A stretch of DNA of 37,730 nucleotides from Sulfuritalea sp. (GCA_020853215.1 JADYZH010000150.1:1-37730), one strand, 5' to 3'. Shown: positions 10,506 through 20,378, numbered from the stretch's first letter. A program made the numbers and translations. The notes: generated by a model from the letters alone, not told the origin.

Positions 10506-12137
10506 ATGAAGCCGGCAACACGCGTCGCCTGGGACGGACTGGCGCGCCACGCGGCGGCGGGTTCCGGCGCCCGTTTGCGCGACCTGTTCGCCGCCGACGC
10601 GCAACGCTTCGCCAGGCTCTCCACCTCATGGAATCACTGGCTGCTCGACTACTCCAAGCAGCGCGTCACGCCGGAAACCATGGACCTGCTGCAGGCGCTC
10701 TGGCAGGTTGCGGATTTGCCGGGCTGGATCGCGCGCATGCGCGCCGGCGAAGCCATCAACCACACGGAAGGCCGCGCCGCGCTGCACATCGCGCTGCGCC
10801 ATCCCGCCGACAAGGGCCCGATCATGCATGCCGGCCAGGACGTGATGCCGGCGGTCCATCACGAACTGGCGAAGATGCAGCGGTTCGTCGCCGGAATCCA
10901 CGGCCGCCACTGGCGCGGCGCCACCGGCGAACCGATCAGCGACATCGTCAACATCGGCATCGGCGGCTCCGACCTCGGCCCGCGCATGGCCACCCAGGCG
11001 CTGATGGCTTTTCGCCACCCCGAGTTGCGCGTGCATTACGTCGCCAACCTCGACGCGGCCGACCTCGCCACGACACTGGCCACGCTGCAGCCGCGCAACA
11101 CCCTGTTCGTCATCGCCAGCAAGACCTTCACCACGCAAGAGACCATGCAGAACGCCGCCTCGGCGCGCGCCTGGCTGGTCGGCGCGCTGGGCGAGGCCGC
11201 GGTCGCCCGGCATTTCGTCGCGGTATCGACCAACCTCGGCGAAGTCGCGCGTTTCGGCATCGACCCGGCCAACGCCTTCGCCTTCTGGGACTGGGTCGGC
11301 GGCCGCTACTCCCTGTGGTCGGCGATCGGCCTGCCGCTGGCGCTGGCGGTCGGCTATGACAACTTCGAAAAGCTGCTGGCCGGGGCGCACGCCATGGACG
11401 AGCATTTCTTCAGCGCGCCGCCGCAGGAGAACCTGCCCGGCCTGCTGGCGCTGCTCGAAATCTGGAACAGCAACTTCCTCGGCGCCGACAACCGGGTGCT
11501 GCTGCCCTACAGCCAGTCGCTGGGCCTCTTGCCGCGCTACCTGCAGCAACTGGAAATGGAATCCAACGGCAAGCCCGTCGACCGCCAGGGCGAGCCCCTC
11601 GACTGCACCACGGCGCCCATCCTCTGGGGCGAGGCCGGCACCAACGGCCAGCACGCCTTCTACCAGCTGATCCACCAGGGTGGGCACCTGATCCCCTGCG
11701 AATTCATCGCCTGCCGTGAAGCGGATTTCGCCCTGCCCGGCCACCACGAAAAGCTGCTGGCCAACTGCTTCGCCCAGGGCGAAGCGCTGATGCGCGGCAA
11801 GACGCCGGACGAGACCTTCACCGAGCTGCGGGCCGGCGGCATGGCGGCCGACGAGGCGGCGCGCCTCGCCCCCTTCCGCAGCTTCCCCGGCAACCAGCCG
11901 TCGACCACGCTGCTGCTGCCGCGCCTCGATCCCTTCAACCTCGGCGCCCTGCTGGCGCTCTACGAACACAAGGTCTTCGCCGAAAGCGTTATCTGGGACA
12001 TCAATCCCTTCGACCAGTGGGGCGTCGAATACGGCAAGCAACTCGCCAGCCGCCTGCTGTCCATCATCGAAGGCAAGGCGTCCGCCGCCGGCCTCGACAG
12101 CTCGACCGCGGGGCTGATCGCCGCTTGCAAGCCATGA
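10506..12137 (+). CDS. pgi: Glucose-6-phosphate isomerase Pgi
   Basis: Interconverts glucose-6-phosphate and fructose-6-phosphate in the cytoplasm, joining glycogen turnover to glycolysis and gluconeogenesis. The 543 residues match the usual ~545. Diagnostic stretches are [60 protein letters not shown] and the C-terminal [12 protein letters not shown]. The active-site base is the Glu before SNGKPVD ([10 protein letters not shown]), and the Lys near the C-terminus is in place. The ATG at 10506 is 10 bp after glgP. Downstream lies a MITE-like element that separates it from glgA. Confidence 0.97.
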   Translation: MKPATRVAWDGLARHAAAGSGARLRDLFAADAQRFARLSTSWNHWLLDYSKQRVTPETMDLLQALWQVADLPGWIARMRAGEAINHTEGRAALHIALRHPADKGPIMHAGQDVMPAVHHELAKMQRFVAGIHGRHWRGATGEPISDIVNIGIGGSDLGPRMATQALMAFRHPELRVHYVANLDAADLATTLATLQPRNTLFVIASKTFTTQETMQNAASARAWLVGALGEAAVARHFVAVSTNLGEVARFGIDPANAFAFWDWVGGRYSLWSAIGLPLALAVGYDNFEKLLAGAHAMDEHFFSAPPQENLPGLLALLEIWNSNFLGADNRVLLPYSQSLGLLPRYLQQLEMESNGKPVDRQGEPLDCTTAPILWGEAGTNGQHAFYQLIHQGGHLIPCEFIACREADFALPGHHEKLLANCFAQGEALMRGKTPDETFTELRAGGMAADEAARLAPFRSFPGNQPSTTLLLPRLDPFNLGALLALYEHKVFAESVIWDINPFDQWGVEYGKQLASRLLSIIEGKASAAGLDSSTAGLIAACKP

Positions 12138-12146
12138 ACCAATTTT

Positions 12147-12284
12147 CCGCAGATGACACAGATTTTCACAGATTAAAACTCGGCAATTCATCGGGTCGGA
12201 GGCAATCGCCGACAAACCCGATGGATGATGGGCAAGGCACGTCAAGCGTGTTGATCCATCTGCGTAAATCTGCGTAATCTGCGG
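12147..12284. mobile_element. MITE-like element with 27-bp imperfect terminal inverted repeats
   Basis: The left end (12147-12173, starting CCGCAGATGACACAG) and the reverse complement of the right end (12258-12284, starting CCGCAGATTACGCAG) agree at 23 of 27 positions. The right end is itself built of direct repeats ATCTGCGTAA/ATCTGCGTAA/TCTGCGG. The interior has a second hairpin, CATCGGGT (12189-12196) with ACCCGATG (12216-12223), and CACGTCAAGCGTG near 12238. No coding capacity is seen. It fills most of the 166-bp pgi-glgA gap, so glgA starts only 19 bp from its edge. The CCGCAGATTACGCAGATT-type end is a motif I recall from repeats in other genomes, but I cannot search. Confidence 0.75.
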
Positions 12285-12303
12285 ATCAAAGGTTTTTTAC
12301 GGA

Positions 12304-13740
12304 ATGAAGATCCTTTTCTCCACGTCGGAGCTCGCGCCCTGGGTCAAGACCGGCGGCCTCGGCGATGTCGCCGGTGCGCTGCCGGCCGCGTTGCGCGCGC
12401 TCGGCCACGACGTGCGCGTGCTGGTGCCGGCCTATCCGGCGCTGTTGCAGGCCTTTCCCGGCGCCGCGGAAATCGCCCGCCCGCACTGGCTCGGCGGCCT
12501 GCTGCCGACGCCCGGCCTGCGCGAAGCCACGGCGCCCGACGGGACACCGCTGCTGTTGCTCGACTACCGCCCCTACTTCGACCGGACCGGCAATCCCTAC
12601 CTCGGCCCCGAAGGCCGCGACTGGCTCGACAACCACCTGCGCTTCGGCCTGCTCTCGCGCGTCGCCGCCTGGATCGGCTCCGAGGCCAGCACCCTGGACT
12701 GGGTGCCCGACGTGATCCACTGCAACGACTGGCAGAGCGCGCTGGCGCCGGCCTATCTCGCCTACGGCGCCGAGCGCCCGGTGAAGTCGCTGGTCACGGT
12801 GCACAACCTGGCCTTCCAGGGGATCTTCGACCACGCCGCGCTGTTCGAACTGGGACTGCCGGATGCGGCCTGGAGCATGCACGGCGTCGAGTACCACGGC
12901 TACCTGTCCTTCCTCAAGGCCGGCCTGCAGCATGCCGATGCGATCAACACGGTGAGCCCGGGCTACGCCCGCGAGATCCAGACCGATGCCGAAGGCATGG
13001 GCATGGCCGGCCTGCTGCGACATCGCGCGGCGGACCTCTCCGGCATCCTCAACGGCATCGACACCCGCGACTGGGACCCGGCGCACGACGGCCACCTGGT
13101 CAAACGCTACGGCTCGCGCCGGCTGGAGGACAAGGCGGCGAACAAGGCCGCGCTGCAGGCCGAGATGGGCCTCGACGTACGCGCCGACCGGCCGCTGCTG
13201 GCGGTGGTGAGTCGCCTTACCGAGCAGAAGGGGCTCGACCTGTTCCTTGAAGTCGCCGCGCGCGTCCTTGACCTGCCGGCACAGATCGCCGTGCTCGGCA
13301 GCGGCGCACACGCACTGGAACATGGCTGGACCGCATTTGCCCGGCGCCACCCGGGGCGCTGCGCGGTCAGGATCGGCTTCGACGAAGGCTTCGCCCACCG
13401 CATCGAAGCCGGCGCCGACATCTTCGTCATGCCCTCGCGCTTCGAGCCCTGCGGCCTCAACCAGATGTACAGCCTGCGCTACGGCACTCCGCCCGTGGTG
13501 CGCGCCACCGGCGGCCTGGCCGACACGGTGGTCGACGCCACCGATGAAAAGCGTGGCAACGGCTTCGTCTTCGGCCCAGCCACCGCGGCAGCCCTATTCG
13601 CCGCCCTGCAGCGCGCCGCCGTGGCCTGGCGCGACCCCACGCTCTGGCGCCGGCTGCAGAAGCACGGCATGGCGCGCGATTCGAGCTGGGCCGAGTCCGC
13701 CGGCCATTACGCCGCGCTCTACGAAAAAATCGCGGGCTGA
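12304..13740 (+). CDS. glgA: Glycogen synthase GlgA (ADP-glucose type)
   Basis: Transfers glucose from ADP-glucose to the non-reducing ends of glycogen. A 478-residue GT5 enzyme, the normal length. The N-terminal glycosyltransferase domain opens with MKILFSTSELAPWVKTGGLGDV, where Lys15 and the TGGLGD loop bind ADP-glucose. HCNDWQSALAP and TVHNLAFQGIF follow. The C-terminal domain has SRLTEQKGLDLF and RFEPCGLNQMYSLRYGTPPVVRATGGLADTV with the catalytic EPCGLNQ loop. The ATG at 12304 sits just after a MITE-like element and an ACGGA sequence that is a modest ribosome binding site. The gene is 6 bp before folA. Confidence 0.97.
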   Translation: MKILFSTSELAPWVKTGGLGDVAGALPAALRALGHDVRVLVPAYPALLQAFPGAAEIARPHWLGGLLPTPGLREATAPDGTPLLLLDYRPYFDRTGNPYLGPEGRDWLDNHLRFGLLSRVAAWIGSEASTLDWVPDVIHCNDWQSALAPAYLAYGAERPVKSLVTVHNLAFQGIFDHAALFELGLPDAAWSMHGVEYHGYLSFLKAGLQHADAINTVSPGYAREIQTDAEGMGMAGLLRHRAADLSGILNGIDTRDWDPAHDGHLVKRYGSRRLEDKAANKAALQAEMGLDVRADRPLLAVVSRLTEQKGLDLFLEVAARVLDLPAQIAVLGSGAHALEHGWTAFARRHPGRCAVRIGFDEGFAHRIEAGADIFVMPSRFEPCGLNQMYSLRYGTPPVVRATGGLADTVVDATDEKRGNGFVFGPATAAALFAALQRAAVAWRDPTLWRRLQKHGMARDSSWAESAGHYAALYEKIAG

Positions 13741-13746
13741 GCGGCC

Positions 13747-14241
13747 ATGCCGACGCCGACGCTGACCGTGATCGCCGCCGTCGCCAGGAACGGCGTGATC
13801 GGCCGGGACAACGCCCTGCCCTGGCACCTGCCGGCCGACCTAAAGCGCTTCAAGGCGCTGACCACGGGCCATGCCGTGATCATGGGCCGCAAGACCTGGG
13901 AATCCCTGCCCGAAAAATTCCGCCCCCTGCCCGGGCGGCAGAACATCGTCGTCACGCGCAATGCCGGCTACGCCGCCTCCGGCGCCACGGTCGTCAACTC
14001 GCTGGCGGATGCCGTGGCCGCCGCCAGCGGCAGCGAAGCCTTCGTCATCGGCGGCGCCGAACTCTACCAGGCCGCGTTGGGGCTGGCCGATCGCCTCGAA
14101 CTGACCGAGATCGCGCGCGACTACGATGGCGATACCGTCTTCCCCACCCGCGACCCGGCGCAGTGGCGCGAGACCGCGCGCGAGTCGCAGCGCGACGACA
14201 ACGGCCTCGACTTCGCCTTCGTCAGCTACGCGCGGAGCTGA
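13747..14241 (+). CDS. folA: Dihydrofolate reductase FolA
   Basis: NADPH-dependent reduction of dihydrofolate to tetrahydrofolate for one-carbon metabolism. The 164 residues are typical of chromosomal DHFR. Visible motifs are VIAAVARNGVIGRDNALPWHLPADLKRFK with the catalytic Asp in LPADLK, VIMGRKTWESLP for NADPH binding, and FVIGGAELYQAAL near the C-terminal half. The ATG at 13747 follows glgA by 6 bp, so it is probably read on the glg transcript. A functional link to glycogen is unlikely. It converges on the Sir2 gene across 63 bp with no obvious terminator hairpin. Confidence 0.96.
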   Translation: MPTPTLTVIAAVARNGVIGRDNALPWHLPADLKRFKALTTGHAVIMGRKTWESLPEKFRPLPGRQNIVVTRNAGYAASGATVVNSLADAVAAASGSEAFVIGGAELYQAALGLADRLELTEIARDYDGDTVFPTRDPAQWRETARESQRDDNGLDFAFVSYARS

Positions 14242-14304
14242 AGCGCCGTCCCGGCAGCGCCTACTTTTCAAGGCATACCGTCTCCGGCCCGGCCGGTGGC
14301 ATGA

Positions 14305-15192
<888 letters not shown>

Positions 15193-15202
15193 CTCCAAAT
15201 CC

Positions 15203-15649
15203 TTAGCCAGGTATCTCCGCCTCCACCAGCTGCGCCAGCAGCAGCAGCGATTCCTGCCAGCCCAGATAACAGGACTCGGTGGGGATCGCCTCCGGGATGC
15301 CCTCCTGCACGATGTTCAGTTCCGTGCCGCAGGACACGGGGCGCAGGGCAACGGTCGTCACCATCGTGCCCGGCAGGTTGGGATCGTCGAAGCCGTCGGT
15401 ATGCCGGATGCGCTCGAAAGGCACCAGCTCCAGGTACTGGCCACTGAAGGCGTGCGTGTCGCCGGTGGCGAAGTTGGTGAAGGACATCCGGTAGCTGCCG
15501 CCGACGCGCGCATCGAGGTGCTGCACCTTGCCGGTGAAGCCGTGCGGCGGCAGCCACTTGGCCATCGCGTCGGGGTCGAGGAAGGCGCGGTAGATGCGTT
15601 CGGCCGGTGCGCGCAGGACGCGGTGCAGGGTGACGGTTCCGCCGGGCAT
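15203..15649 (-). CDS. AHSA1/SRPBCC domain protein
   Basis: A 148-residue protein with the AHSA1-type SRPBCC (START-like) fold: TVTLHRVLRAPAERIYRAFLDPDAMAKWLPPHGF at the N-terminus, GGSYRMSFTNF and FSGQYLELVPFERIRHTDGF in the middle, and a C-terminal helix with GWQESLLLLAQLVE. Such proteins bind hydrophobic ligands or act on stress-related substrates; the ligand here is unknown. The ATG at 15649 has a weak GAGG upstream. Its stop overlaps the ribosome binding site of the Sir2 gene. The gene is flanked by two inverted copies of the 24-bp repeat (15151-15174 and 15714-15737). Confidence 0.85.
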   Translation of the reverse strand: MPGGTVTLHRVLRAPAERIYRAFLDPDAMAKWLPPHGFTGKVQHLDARVGGSYRMSFTNFATGDTHAFSGQYLELVPFERIRHTDGFDDPNLPGTMVTTVALRPVSCGTELNIVQEGIPEAIPTESCYLGWQESLLLLAQLVEAEIPG

Positions 15650-15713
15650 GGCTGGCCTCTTTCTCTCGTGGGGTCGAGGAAGGCGCAGCCTACACCCGAT
15701 TCCGCCACGCGTA

Positions 15714-15737
15714 TAAGTCGGCGCCAGCGATGCGGCG
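15714..15737 (+). repeat. 24-bp dispersed repeat, copy C (diverged)
   Basis: Begins TAAGTCGGCGCCAGC and ends GCGGCG, matching about 20 of 24 consensus positions. It lies between the AHSA1 and DUF805 genes, in inverted orientation to copy B. Confidence 0.55.
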
Positions 15738-15776
15738 TGCGGGAACCCGGCGCCTTGGGCGCGATGGCGGCAGGCG

Positions 15777-16097
15777 CTAGGACGAAAAGCGATTCGGCTC
15801 CCTGCCCTCCTGCACGGCCCAGAAGATCAGGATGAGCCAGCCGATGATCGGGACAAACCAGAGCAGGAGGAACCATCCGCTCTTGTCCACATCGTGCAGC
15901 CGCCGCGCCCCGACCGCCAGGGACGGCAGCAGGATCGCCAGGGAAAACACGCCCGATACCGTCTCACCCATGATTCCCGCGGCAGCTGATGCGAGAAACG
16001 TGAACAGGAAGAACCACCAGTACTCGGACCGCGAAGCGCGCCCGCCGAAGGTGGCATATTTCGAGAAGCAGGTCTTGATGGACTCACCGAAGGTCAT
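15777..16097 (-). CDS. DUF805 family inner-membrane protein
   Basis: A 106-residue membrane protein of the DUF805 family, whose function is unknown. It starts MTFGESIKTCFSKYATFGGRASRSEYWWFFLF, the typical cytosolic amphipathic lead with the FxGRASRSEYW motif. About three hydrophobic segments follow (roughly 27-45, 47-62 and 73-93), and RRLHDVDKSGW is the conserved loop before the last segment. AAGGAG about 6-10 bases before the ATG at 16097 supports the start. It stands between the EthD-type gene and AHSA1 on the same strand, with larger gaps on both sides, so it may have its own promoter. Confidence 0.9.
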   Translation of the reverse strand: MTFGESIKTCFSKYATFGGRASRSEYWWFFLFTFLASAAAGIMGETVSGVFSLAILLPSLAVGARRLHDVDKSGWFLLLWFVPIIGWLILIFWAVQEGREPNRFSS

Positions 16098-16241
16098 TCT
16101 TAGTCTCCTTGCTCGCGCCGGCCGGAACGGCTTGCATACAGCGGGTTTCGGCTACGCCGGACCGGCAGCGTCGATTCGCGGGGATCCCAACGCCCGGCAT
16201 CAGCCGCGCGCGGAATTTGGTGCGGCGGCTGCGTGCCGCTC

Positions 16242-16550
16242 TCAGGCAACAACTTCGTCCACCTGAAGAATGGGCTGAATGTCTGTGTAGTTGGGGATGT
16301 CGCCCATGATCTCGGCGCCATGTTTGTCCAGGGTGGCCTGAAACTCTTCAGCCGACCGTATCCAGATGTTCGCCAGGCAAACGAATGCTGCCGGCGAACC
16401 GTTGGCGGAGGTGACGCCCTTGCGGACTTCGCTCCTTACCGCGTTCGCGCCCAGCAGGCGGGCCACCATCGGGATGTGTCGCGTCGCGTAGTAGTCGAAG
16501 TCGAACCTGGCGCCATCTTTTACCGGATATGCCACTGAAATGCAGAACAT
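16242..16550 (-). CDS. EthD family protein (small ferredoxin-fold, dimeric alpha/beta barrel type)
   Basis: A 102-residue protein matching EthD-type domains: MFCISVAYPVKDGARFDFDYYATRHIPMVARLLG contains the characteristic F-D-x-x-Y-Y-x-x-x-H-x-P-M stretch, followed by AFVCLANIWIRSAEEFQATLDKHGAEIMGDIPNYT. EthD-like proteins are small stand-alone folds; some take part in degradation of ethers or aromatic compounds, but most have no known role. The ATG at 16550 is chosen over an in-frame upstream start at 16583 because AAGGAGGAG lies just before it, a near-perfect ribosome binding site. It lies 90 bp after the decarboxylase gene on the same strand. Confidence 0.87.
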   Translation of the reverse strand: MFCISVAYPVKDGARFDFDYYATRHIPMVARLLGANAVRSEVRKGVTSANGSPAAFVCLANIWIRSAEEFQATLDKHGAEIMGDIPNYTDIQPILQVDEVVA

Positions 16551-16640
16551 GTTGCTCCTCCTTGTGTTGGACGGCACCGGCACCGGCCCGCCGCGGCTTC
16601 AGCGCGCAGCGCCCGCATGGACCGCCGGATCGGGCGTCAT

Positions 16641-18887
16641 TTACTGTGCCACACAATCCACGTAATAGCGCACGCCGCCTTCGCCGCCGTTCTTGACCAG
16701 GCCGTGGATGTCGGTCTCGAAACCGGGGAAGCGCTCGTTGAAGTCGCGCGCGAACTTGAGGTAGCGCACGATGGTGGCGTTGAAGCATTCGCCGGGAATC
16801 AAGAGCGGGATGCCGGGCGGATAGGGGGTCAGCAGCACCGCGGTGACACGGCCTTCGAGTTCGTCGAGCGGCACGCGGTCGATCTCGCGGTGGGCCATTT
16901 TGGCGAAGGCATCGGCGGGGCGCATCGCCGGCACCATGTCGGAAAGGTACATCTCGGTGGTCAGGCGCGCCACGTCATTGGCCTTGTACACCTCGTGGAT
17001 CTGCGTGCACAGGTCCTTCAAACCGATGCGCTCGTAGCGCGGATGCTTGGCGACGAATTCGGGCAGCACCTTCCACAGCGGATGGTTGCGGTCGTAGTCG
17101 TCCTTGAACTGCTGCAGCTCGGTGACCAGGGTGTTCCAGCGGCCCTTGGTGATGCCGATGGTGAACATGATGAAGAAGGAATACAGGCCGCACTTCTCGA
17201 CGATGATGCCATGCTCGGCCAGGTACTTGGTGAGGATGGCGGCGGGGATGCCGAAGTCGTCGGCAAAATCGCCATCGACGTCGAGTCCCGGGGTGATGAC
17301 GGTGGCCTTGATCGGATCGAGCAGGTTGAAACCCCTGGCCAGCTTGCCGAAGCCGTGCCAGCGCTCGCCGGGCTTGAGCATCCAGGCCTCGCGCTCCTCG
17401 ATACCTTCCTCGGAAAGGTCCTTCGGGCCCCAGACCTGGAACCACCAGTCGGCGCCGAATTCCTTGTCCACCTTGCGCATGGCACGGCGGAAATCCAGCG
17501 CCTCGGCGATCGACTCCTCGACCAGGGCGGTGCCCCCCGGTTCCTCCATCATCGCCGCGGCGACGTCGCAGGAGGCGATGATCGAATATTGCGGCGAGGT
17601 CGAGGTATGCATGAGATACGCCTCGTTGAACACGTCGCGGTCGAGCTTGTTGTGCTCGGCGTCCTGCACCAGGATTTGCGAAGCCTGCGAAAGGCCCGCC
17701 AGCAGCTTGTGGGTGGACTGCGTGGAGAAGATCATCGATTCCTTGCAGCGCGGACGGTCGGCGCCGATGGCGTGGTAGTCGCCGTAGAAATCGTGGAAGG
17801 CCGCGTGCGGCAGCCAAGCCTCGTCGAAGTGCAGGGTGTCGATCTTGCCGTCGAGTTCCTCCTTGATGTCCTCGACGTTGTAGAGGATGCCGTCATAAGT
17901 GCTCTGGGTGATGGTCAGCACCCGCGGCTTGCCCTTGACCTGGCTGGCGAAGGGATGGGCGGCGATCTTCTTCTGGATGTTCTTCCAACTGAATTCTGCT
18001 TTCGGGATCGGACCGATGATGCCGTAGTTGTTGCGCGTGGGCATCAGGAACACCGGGATCGCGCCGGTCATCATGATCGCGTGGAGGATGGACTTGTGGC
18101 AGTTGCGGTCGACGATGACGATGTCGCCGGGCGCCACCGTCGAATGCCAGACGATCTTGTTCGAGGTCGAGGTGCCGTTGGTGACGAAGAACAAATGGTC
18201 GCTGTTGAAGATGCGCGCGGCATTGCGCTCGGACGCCGCCACCGGGCCGGTGTGGTCGAGCAGCTGGCCGAGTTCCTCCACCGCGTTGCAGACGTCGGCG
18301 CGCAGCATGTTCTCGCCGAAGAACTGGTGGAACATCTGGCCCACCGGGCTCTTGAGGAAGGCGACGCCGCCCGAGTGGCCGGGGCAGTGCCAGGAGTAGG
18401 AGCCGTCCGCCGCGTAATGCACCAGGGCGCGGAAGAAGGGCGGCGGCAGCGAATCCAGGTAGGCCCGCGCCTCGCGCACGACGTGGCGGGCGATGAACTC
18501 CGGCGTATCCTCGTACATGTGGATGAAGCCGTGGAGTTCGCGCAGGATGTCGTTGGGGATGTGGCGCGAGGTGCGCGTCTCTCCGTGCAGGAAGATCGGG
18601 ATCTCGGCATTCTTGTAGCGGATCTCTTCGACGAATTTGCGCAGGTCGAGCACGGCAGGGTCGAGCTCGGGGCCGGGGGTAAATTCCTCGTCATCGATCG
18701 AAAGGATGAAGGCCGAGGCTCGGCTCTGCTGCTGGGCGAATGAGCTGAGGTCGCCGTAGCTGGTAACACCCAGCACGTCGAGGCCTTCCTTCTCGATGGC
18801 GTCGGCCAGGGCGCGGATGCCGAGGCCAGAGGCGTTCTCGGAGCGAAAGTCCTCGTCGATGATGATGATGGGGAAATGGAATCGCAT
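16641..18887 (-). CDS. Orn/Lys/Arg decarboxylase, large PLP-dependent (AdiA/LdcI type)
   Basis: A 748-residue fold-type I PLP decarboxylase of basic amino acids, making a polyamine or polyamine precursor and consuming a proton. An N-terminal wing domain (1-130, response-regulator-like; IIIDEDFRSENASGLGIRALADAIEKEG) leads to the catalytic domain with FFVTNGTSTSNKIV, HFDEAWLPHAAFH and the PLP lysine Lys394 in STHKLLAGLSQAS. A C-terminal domain includes GRVTAVLLTPYPPGIPLLIPGE. The length is nearer to AdiA (about 755) than to LdcI (about 715), but the substrate cannot be told from this. The ATG at 18887 is preceded by G-rich sequence from a palindromic repeat. In E. coli these enzymes serve acid resistance; a biosynthetic role is equally possible here. 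Confidence 0.93.
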   Translation of the reverse strand: MRFHFPIIIIDEDFRSENASGLGIRALADAIEKEGLDVLGVTSYGDLSSFAQQQSRASAFILSIDDEEFTPGPELDPAVLDLRKFVEEIRYKNAEIPIFLHGETRTSRHIPNDILRELHGFIHMYEDTPEFIARHVVREARAYLDSLPPPFFRALVHYAADGSYSWHCPGHSGGVAFLKSPVGQMFHQFFGENMLRADVCNAVEELGQLLDHTGPVAASERNAARIFNSDHLFFVTNGTSTSNKIVWHSTVAPGDIVIVDRNCHKSILHAIMMTGAIPVFLMPTRNNYGIIGPIPKAEFSWKNIQKKIAAHPFASQVKGKPRVLTITQSTYDGILYNVEDIKEELDGKIDTLHFDEAWLPHAAFHDFYGDYHAIGADRPRCKESMIFSTQSTHKLLAGLSQASQILVQDAEHNKLDRDVFNEAYLMHTSTSPQYSIIASCDVAAAMMEEPGGTALVEESIAEALDFRRAMRKVDKEFGADWWFQVWGPKDLSEEGIEEREAWMLKPGERWHGFGKLARGFNLLDPIKATVITPGLDVDGDFADDFGIPAAILTKYLAEHGIIVEKCGLYSFFIMFTIGITKGRWNTLVTELQQFKDDYDRNHPLWKVLPEFVAKHPRYERIGLKDLCTQIHEVYKANDVARLTTEMYLSDMVPAMRPADAFAKMAHREIDRVPLDELEGRVTAVLLTPYPPGIPLLIPGECFNATIVRYLKFARDFNERFPGFETDIHGLVKNGGEGGVRYYVDCVAQ

Positions 18888-19029
18888 TTTTTACCTACCC
18901 CCTAGCCCCCTTCCCGAGGAAGGGGGTAACGGTTGTTCGTCCGCAAAAGCGCGGACTCCATTTATTGGCTGGCCCCGCCTTGGGGCGGCCCGGCGGCGGG
19001 GCCTCGCTCCGATAACCGCCTGTGCTCAA
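18888..19029. repeat. Palindromic repeats in the decarboxylase leader
   Basis: Between dcd and the decarboxylase gene lie two hairpins. Bases 18906-18926 form CCCCCTTCC/GGAAGGGGG around three bases, within a CTACCCCCTAGCCCCC context like the repeats near 7830 and 26005. Bases 18971-18979 and 18995-19003 pair as GGCCCCGCC/GGCGGGGCC. In the decarboxylase mRNA the first hairpin sits about 20 bases before the ATG, and its G-rich flank (GGGGGTAGG) is the only ribosome-binding-like sequence present. No T-tract, so not a canonical terminator for dcd. Confidence 0.65.
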
Positions 19030-19596
19030 TCAGATCTTGGGCAGGGTGACGCCGACCTGCCCCTGGTACTTGCCGCCCCGGTCCTTGTAGGAGGTCTCGC
19101 AGACCTCGTCGGACTCGAAGAACAGCACCTGGGCGCAGCCCTCGCCGGCGTAGATCTTGGCCGGCAGCGGCGTCGTATTGGAAAATTCCAGCGTGACGTA
19201 GCCTTCCCATTCCGGCTCGAAGGGCGTCACGTTGACGATGATGCCGCAGCGCGCATAGGTACTCTTGCCGAGGCAGATGGTGAGCACGTTGCGCGGGATG
19301 CGGAAGTACTCGACGGTGCGTGCCAGGGCGAAGGAATTGGGCGGGATGATGCAGAAGTCGGCATTCACCTCGACGAAGGAATTCGGGTCGAAATTCTTCG
19401 GGTCGACGATGGTGCTGTTGATGTTGGTGAACAGCTTGAATTCGCGCGAGCAGCGGATGTCGTAGCCGTAGCTGGAGGTGCCGTAGGAGACGATCTTGTG
19501 GCCGTTGGCCTCGCGCACCTGGCCGGCCTCGAAGGGCTCGATCATCTTGTGCTGCTCCGCCATGCGGCGGATCCACTTGTCGGACTTGATGCTCAT
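19030..19596 (-). CDS. dcd: dCTP deaminase Dcd
   Basis: Deaminates dCTP to dUTP, feeding dTMP synthesis. The 188 residues fit the trimeric bacterial Dcd family (about 190). Conserved stretches are [52 protein letters not shown] with the nucleotide-binding and catalytic residues (S/R in GKSTYAR), [19 protein letters not shown] with the catalytic Glu, and EGCAQVLFF. The ATG at 19596 starts the family-typical [13 protein letters not shown]; no strong Shine-Dalgarno is seen. It follows bioD by 65 bp on the same strand. Confidence 0.97.
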   Translation of the reverse strand: MSIKSDKWIRRMAEQHKMIEPFEAGQVREANGHKIVSYGTSSYGYDIRCSREFKLFTNINSTIVDPKNFDPNSFVEVNADFCIIPPNSFALARTVEYFRIPRNVLTICLGKSTYARCGIIVNVTPFEPEWEGYVTLEFSNTTPLPAKIYAGEGCAQVLFFESDEVCETSYKDRGGKYQGQVGVTLPKI

Positions 19597-19661
19597 GGTT
19601 GATCCGGAGGGAAGGAATGCAGGGGAGCGCAGTATACGGCCTAAGCTTCCCGCCGTGAAAC

Positions 19662-20330
19662 TCAGGCCAGCAGCCCGGCCAGGCGGGCGATGCCGGGCCC
19701 CGGGTCGTCGCGGCGGATGCCCAGCAGCGGGATGCCGCCGACGTGGTTGGTCAGGCTGGCCAGCGTCGGGCCCAGCGCCACGTCGGAGCCATCGCTCTCG
19801 TTAACCGCAATCGCGGCCACCGGCACGCCGGCGTGTGCCAGGCACTCCAGCGCGGTCAGCGTATGGCTCATGCTACCCAGGTAGCTGCCGGTGACCAGCA
19901 AGCAGGACAGGCCACTGGCGGCGATCCAGTCGCGCACGGTATGGTGCTCGTCGAGCGGGACCATGACGCCGCCGACGCCCTCGACCAGCAGCGGGCCTGC
20001 GGCCTTTTCCGCCGCGCGGCGGGTAAACGCCACCAGGGCGTCGAAGGGCACCAGGCGACCCTCGCGCGCCGACGCCATGTCCGGCGACAGCGGCGCCGCG
20101 TAACGCCAGGGGGCGATGGCGTCCAGCGCGCGCGCATCCACCGGCCGGCCCAGCGCCGCCAGCAGCGCCCCGGCGTCGCTCGCCGCGGGATCCGCGGGGT
20201 CGAAGCCGGAGAGCACCGGCTTCAGCGCCTCGGGGCGCTTGCCTTGCTCGCGCCAGTGGCGCAGCAGCGCGCAGGCAAGCCAGGTCTTGCCGATGTCGGT
20301 GCCGGTGCCGGTGATAAACTGCGCCCTCAT
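19662..20330 (-). CDS. bioD: ATP-dependent dethiobiotin synthetase BioD
   Basis: Closes the ureido ring of 7,8-diaminopelargonate with CO2 and ATP, the penultimate biotin step. The 222 residues match the family. The P-loop is [13 protein letters not shown] (Lys15). [10 protein letters not shown] carries the substrate lysine, and [13 protein letters not shown] is the second nucleotide motif. GGAGGAA a few bases before the ATG at 20330 is a strong ribosome binding site. It is divergent from bioA across 48 bp, a very short shared control region. No BirA-type operator was recognised. Confidence 0.96.
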   Translation of the reverse strand: MRAQFITGTGTDIGKTWLACALLRHWREQGKRPEALKPVLSGFDPADPAASDAGALLAALGRPVDARALDAIAPWRYAAPLSPDMASAREGRLVPFDALVAFTRRAAEKAAGPLLVEGVGGVMVPLDEHHTVRDWIAASGLSCLLVTGSYLGSMSHTLTALECLAHAGVPVAAIAVNESDGSDVALGPTLASLTNHVGGIPLLGIRRDDPGPGIARLAGLLA

Positions 20331-20378
20331 TTTTTCCTCCGCCGCCGCATTCTAGCCGGCGCACCCGCCTCCCTCGAC

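Noticed and set aside
16617-18743. 708-codon plus-strand frame opposite the decarboxylase
   Set aside because: Antisense shadow; the translation is rich in Val/Asp/Glu/Leu/His without any motif.
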